The notes under the pieces are model-generated. The model made no database searches. It had not been told where the DNA came from and saw nothing but the letters and a program-made list of their open reading frames with translations. Made by a program: the position numbers and the translations under genes. DNA of 64,000 nt from Bradyrhizobium sp. CCBAU 51627 (GTDB lineage Bacteria; Pseudomonadota; Alphaproteobacteria; Rhizobiales; Xanthobacteraceae): the NCBI RefSeq assembly GCF_028128765.1, contig NZ_LBJG01000084.1:41247-105246 (forward strand), in the 5' to 3' direction. This document shows positions 60,362-64,000 of the stretch, piece after piece; the first letter of the stretch is position 1; the number at the start of each line of letters is the position of its first letter.

Positions 60362-61189
60362 ATGGACTTGAATACCATCACAGCGGTTTCTCATCCGCAA
60401 ACGCGCTCCGAGCTGCCCGTTTGGACGCCAGGTGATGCTTGGCTTGCGGGCGGCACGTGGCTGTTCTCGGAGCCACAAGCCCACCTGACGCGGCTGATCG
60501 ATCTCACCGATCTGAAATGGCCGGCGCTGTCGATCACACCGAGCCACCTCAGCATCGCCGCCACCTGCACGATCTCGCAACTCGATGCGCTCACCGTCCC
60601 GCCTGAGTGGCTCGCAGCCCCGCTGATCAGCCAGTGCTGCCGCGCCTTCCTCGCCTCCTTCAAGATCTGGAAGACGGCGACGGTTGGCGGCAATCTCTGC
60701 ATGTCGTTGCCCGCAGGGCCGATGATCTCGCTCACATCAGCGCTCGACGGCGTCTGCACCATCTGGAAGGCCGGTGGTGGCGAGCAGAGGATTCCCGTCG
60801 CCGATTTCGTCACCGGCAACCAGCGCAACCGCCTGTCGCCGGGCGACCTGCTGCGGCAGATCGATGTTCCGCTTGCTGCACTGAAGCGCCGCTCCGCCTT
60901 TCGTCAGATCTCGCTCGCGCCAGTCGGCCGCTCCGCGGCCCTTCTGATCGGAAGTCTCGATAGTATGGGAGCGCTGACGCTGACGATCACCGCCTCGACC
61001 GTACGTCCGATCCAGGTATCGTTTCCGAAGCCGCCGGACGCGGACACGCTTCGCGCCGCCATCGCCGAGGAGATTACCGACGATCTCTATCACACCGACC
61101 TTCATGGCAAGCCATTCTGGCGCAAGCACATGACGCTGCGGCTCGCCGAGGAGATCCGCGCCGAGCTTCTGGGGGCAACGCCGCCATGA
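60362..61189 (+). CDS. FAD subunit of a xanthine dehydrogenase-family enzyme
   Basis: 275 residues from the ATG at 60362. The FAD-binding PCMH-like fold is seen in DAWLAGGTWLFSEPQAHLTR, IAATCTISQLDALTVPPEWL, KIWKTATVGGNLCMSLPAGP and the C-terminal FRQISLAPVGRSAALLIGSL. It passes electrons from the iron-sulfur clusters to NAD or another acceptor. It overlaps the next gene by ATGA. Confidence 0.85.
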   Translation: MDLNTITAVSHPQTRSELPVWTPGDAWLAGGTWLFSEPQAHLTRLIDLTDLKWPALSITPSHLSIAATCTISQLDALTVPPEWLAAPLISQCCRAFLASFKIWKTATVGGNLCMSLPAGPMISLTSALDGVCTIWKAGGGEQRIPVADFVTGNQRNRLSPGDLLRQIDVPLAALKRRSAFRQISLAPVGRSAALLIGSLDSMGALTLTITASTVRPIQVSFPKPPDADTLRAAIAEEITDDLYHTDLHGKPFWRKHMTLRLAEEIRAELLGATPP

Positions 61190-63912
61190 GCTTTGAAATC
61201 AACGGCACGGTGTTCCCGCAAACACCGCGCGCCGGTCAATGCCTGCGCACATTCCTGCGCGAGCTCGGCCATTTCGGCGTGAAGAAGGGCTGCGATGCCG
61301 GCGATTGCGGTGCCTGTACCGTGCTGCTCGACGGCGAACCCGTGCATAGCTGCCTGATCCCCGCGTTTCGCGCTGAGGGGCGCGCTGTCACCACGATCGA
61401 GGGCCTCGGCAGCGAGCACGGTGCGCATCCGATGCAGCAGGCCTTCCTCGACGCACAGGGGTTCCAATGCGGCTTCTGCACCGCCGGCATGATTCTGACC
61501 TGCGCCTCGCTGAACCAGGCCCAGCGTACTGATCTCGGCACGGCGCTGAAGGGCAATATCTGCCGCTGCACCGGGTATCGGTCGATCGAGGACGCGATCC
61601 ACGGCAAGACCAATGTCGAGGCCATCGTCGAGGCCGGCGCGGCGTTCGGCCACAGCCTGCCGGCGCCCGCGGGTCCCGACGTCGTCCGCGGCAGGGCGCG
61701 CTACACGTTCGACACGCAGATCGGCGGCTTGCTGCACATCAAGCTGCTGCGCTCGCCGCATGCGCATGCCAGGATCGTGTCGATCGACCGGTCGGCGGCG
61801 ATGGCCGTGCCCGGCGTGCAGGCTGTCCTGACGCACGAGGATGCGCCTTCGGTTCTGTTCTCGACGGCGCGGCATGAGAATCACTGGATGGACCCCGAGG
61901 ACACGCGTGTCCTCGACGATGTGGTCCGCTTCATCGGCCAGAAGGTCGCCGCCGTGGTCGCCGAGAGCGAGGGTGCGGCCGAGGAGGCCTGCCGCCGGCT
62001 CAGGATCACGTACGAAATCCTGCCCGCGCTGATCGACTCCGAGCGGGCGATGATGCCGGGTGCACCACGCGTTCATCCTGATCGCACCAGCGCGAACCGC
62101 GTTGCGGATGCGGAGCGCAATCTCGTTGCAGAGATTCATGGTGAGTTCGGCGATGTCGCCTCCGCGCTCGCGACTTCCGCGGTCACTTACGAGGCCACTT
62201 TCCACAGCCACCGTGTGCAGCACGCCGCGCTGGAGACCCATGGCGGCCTTGCCTGGCTCGATGAAGCAGGCGTGCTCAACGTCCGCACCTCGACGCAGGT
62301 GCCGTTCCTGACCCGGCGCGCGCTCTCGAATATCTTTGGGCTTCCGATCGACAAGGTCCGCGTGTTCTGCGAGCGGGTCGGCGGGGGCTTCGGCGGCAAG
62401 CAGGAGATGTTCGTCGAGGATATCCTGGCGCTGGCCGCACTGAAGACCGGACGGCCCGTCAAGCTCGAGCTCACCCGCGAGGAGCAATTCATCGCGACCT
62501 CGACGCGCCATCCGATGCGGGTCCACATCAAGGCCGGCGCCGACGTCGACGGCAAGCTCACCACGCTGCAGCTCGACGTGCTCTCCAACACCGGCGCCTA
62601 CGGCAATCACGGCCCCTCCGTGATGTTCCACGCGGTGGCGGAGTCCATCGCGGTCTATAACTGCCCGAACAAGCGGGTCGACGGCTTCGTCGTCTACACC
62701 AACACCGTGCCCGCAGGTGCGTTTCGCGGTTATGGCCTGCCGCAGGCCGTCATCGCGGTGGAAGCTGCGATCGACGAGCTGGCCAAGCAGCTCGGCATCA
62801 GCCCCTACGACATGCGTCGCCGCAATATCGTCAGACCCGGCGATCCCATGCTGTCGCCGCCCGAATCCGAATACCAGGACGTGCTCTACGGTTCCTACGG
62901 GCTCGACGAGTGCATCGATCTCGTCGAGCGCGCGATGCAGGCAGACCAGCCAGCACCTGACCTGTCGCCGGAATGGCTGATCGGAGATGGCATCGCACTG
63001 ACCATGATCGACACGGTGCCGCCCGCCGGCCACATCGCGGATGCCACGATCACGCTCAACGACGATGGCGGCTTCGATCTCACCGTCGGCACCGCCGAAT
63101 TCGGCAACGGCACCAGCACCGTGCACCGGCAGATCGCCGCGACTATCCTTGCGACCACCGTCGATAGGATCCGCCTGCGCCAATCCGACACCGCCCATGG
63201 CGGCCACGACACCGGCGCCTATGGCAGCACCGGAATATTCGTTGCCGGCAAGGCGACGCAGGCCGCGGCCACGCAGATCGCGACTGAGTTGAAGGCCGCT
63301 GCCGCCGACGCGTGGCTTTGCGATATCTCGAATTGCATCCTCGAGGGTGAGGCCGTCGTCAGCGGCGTGCGACGGATTTCGTTTGCCGAGCTCGCCAAGT
63401 TCGCGCGCGAAAGCGGCCGTCCGCTGGCAGGCCACGGCAATTCCGAGGGAACGCCGCGATCTGTCGGCTTCAACGTGCAGGGCTTTCGTGTCGCCGTGAA
63501 CAAGGGCACCGGCGAGGTCAGGATTCTCAGGAGCGTGCAGGCCGCCGATGCCGGCGTCGTCGCCAATCCCATGCAATGCCGCGGGCAGATCGAGGGTGGG
63601 GTTGCGCAGGCGCTTGGTGCTGCGCTCTATGAGGAGATGGTGATCGACGCAGAGGGGCGCGTCACCAATCCCAAGTTCCGTGACTATCATCTGCCGTCCT
63701 TCGCAGACGTGCCGCGAACCGAAGTGTTTTTCGCCCAGACGTCCGACACCATCGGACCGCTCGGCGCGAAGTCGATGAGCGAGAGCCCGTACAATCCGGT
63801 TGCAGCCGCGCTCGGCAACGCGATTGCAGATGCCACCGGCATCCGCTTCACCGCACCGCCTTTCAAGCCGGACCGCCTGTTTCCGGCGCTCCTCGACAAA
63901 TTCGGCGGCTAG
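61186..63912 (+). CDS. Xanthine dehydrogenase-family protein: 2Fe-2S domain fused to molybdopterin domain
   Basis: 908 residues. Residues about 1-150 carry both [2Fe-2S] sites: KKGCDAGDCGACTVLLDGEP with later HSC, and QCGFCTAGMILTC with ICRCTGYRSIEDA. The remainder is the molybdenum catalytic subunit: RYTFDTQIGGLLHIKLLRSP, ERVGGGFGGKQEMFVEDILA, GAFRGYGLPQAVIAVEAAID, and near the end GAKSMSESPYNPVAAALGNA with the catalytic glutamate. It should hydroxylate a purine or related N-heterocycle. FAD is on the separate preceding protein. The order differs from the common XdhA (FeS+FAD) / XdhB (Mo) split. Confidence 0.9.
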   Translation: MSFEINGTVFPQTPRAGQCLRTFLRELGHFGVKKGCDAGDCGACTVLLDGEPVHSCLIPAFRAEGRAVTTIEGLGSEHGAHPMQQAFLDAQGFQCGFCTAGMILTCASLNQAQRTDLGTALKGNICRCTGYRSIEDAIHGKTNVEAIVEAGAAFGHSLPAPAGPDVVRGRARYTFDTQIGGLLHIKLLRSPHAHARIVSIDRSAAMAVPGVQAVLTHEDAPSVLFSTARHENHWMDPEDTRVLDDVVRFIGQKVAAVVAESEGAAEEACRRLRITYEILPALIDSERAMMPGAPRVHPDRTSANRVADAERNLVAEIHGEFGDVASALATSAVTYEATFHSHRVQHAALETHGGLAWLDEAGVLNVRTSTQVPFLTRRALSNIFGLPIDKVRVFCERVGGGFGGKQEMFVEDILALAALKTGRPVKLELTREEQFIATSTRHPMRVHIKAGADVDGKLTTLQLDVLSNTGAYGNHGPSVMFHAVAESIAVYNCPNKRVDGFVVYTNTVPAGAFRGYGLPQAVIAVEAAIDELAKQLGISPYDMRRRNIVRPGDPMLSPPESEYQDVLYGSYGLDECIDLVERAMQADQPAPDLSPEWLIGDGIALTMIDTVPPAGHIADATITLNDDGGFDLTVGTAEFGNGTSTVHRQIAATILATTVDRIRLRQSDTAHGGHDTGAYGSTGIFVAGKATQAAATQIATELKAAAADAWLCDISNCILEGEAVVSGVRRISFAELAKFARESGRPLAGHGNSEGTPRSVGFNVQGFRVAVNKGTGEVRILRSVQAADAGVVANPMQCRGQIEGGVAQALGAALYEEMVIDAEGRVTNPKFRDYHLPSFADVPRTEVFFAQTSDTIGPLGAKSMSESPYNPVAAALGNAIADATGIRFTAPPFKPDRLFPALLDKFGG

Positions 63913-63924
63913 AGCATCCGTCAC

Positions 63925-64000
63925 TTAAGCTGAAGCGTATCCGTCGTGGCGGAAGTAGTTTTGGCATTCCTGAGGCGAGAAGTCGTCGATGAGAACGGCG
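63925..64000 (-). mobile_element. 3' end of an IS630-type transposase gene
   Basis: On the minus strand, from the window edge to a TAA at 63925, the frame reads AVLIDDFSPQECQNYFRHDG then YASA and stop. The FxPxECxNYFxxxGY ending is characteristic of IS630-family transposases. The rest lies outside the window. It begins 12 bp past the stop of the molybdenum-subunit gene, so the insertion is immediately downstream of that operon. Confidence 0.7.

Noticed and set aside
61102..63924. 940-codon minus-strand frame opposite the molybdenum enzyme gene
   Set aside because: It is a composition artefact; the plus strand has clear iron-sulfur and molybdenum motifs over the full length.
1..64000. CRISPR arrays, tRNA and rRNA genes
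   Set aside because: I scanned for repeat-spacer periodicity and for tRNA/rRNA-like conserved segments and found none I could support.

Overview
The window looks like a chromosomal segment of Bradyrhizobium or a close relative (Alphaproteobacteria, Nitrobacteraceae). It is GC-rich and carries a phasin, a GcrA-type regulator, a DUF5939 adenylate cyclase, a DUF3606 protein and many very small genes of the kind common in Bradyrhizobium. The genus call is inference from gene content; there is no rRNA or tRNA gene in the window.

1-2.0 kb: the end of a catabolic operon on the minus strand (flavin-dependent acyl-CoA dehydrogenase-like enzyme, family III CoA-transferase). 2.05-8.6 kb: a decayed podovirus-like prophage on the minus strand. 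It keeps a small-terminase-like gene, a terminase fused by deletion to what looks like a scaffold tail, a tail fibre, and a lysis cassette (endolysin, 3TM holin and two small membrane proteins), plus a plus-strand, AT-richer FkbM-like gene. 8.5-12.9 kb: an accessory cassette with an AHH-type nuclease, an Imm11 (MXAN_0049-type) immunity protein and a DUF4261 protein, bracketed on each side by two copies of a dispersed palindromic repeat. The nuclease frame has an in-frame TGA near its 5' end. 12.9-21 kb: an FAD monooxygenase, many small genes, a second degenerate small-terminase locus with two more repeat copies, and an adenylate cyclase.

21-46 kb: mostly core genes, including an Nramp-like transporter with altered metal motifs, an enolase-superfamily enzyme, arginase, a CHASE2-PAS-GGDEF-EAL protein next to FecR and divergent to a two-partner-secretion porin, cytochrome c proteins, a phasin, and a MoxR/vWA pair. 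At 37.5-39.8 kb a LexA-like S24 repressor, a GcrA-like protein and a DUF6456 protein share a set of TTC-N9-GAA sites that I read as operators.

46-64 kb: a purine/nucleoside and nitrogen scavenging region. A near-perfect sigma-54 promoter precedes a BMP-type ABC transporter operon that also encodes a biuret-hydrolase-like amidase and a nucleobase/nucleoside deaminase. A putative outer-membrane channel gene and a second complete BMP transporter operon follow, then an 8-oxoguanine-deaminase-like enzyme and a two-gene xanthine-dehydrogenase-like molybdenum hydroxylase. Together they would import purines or related N-heterocycles, deaminate and oxidise them, and release ammonia. The window ends in the 3' end of an IS630-type transposase gene.
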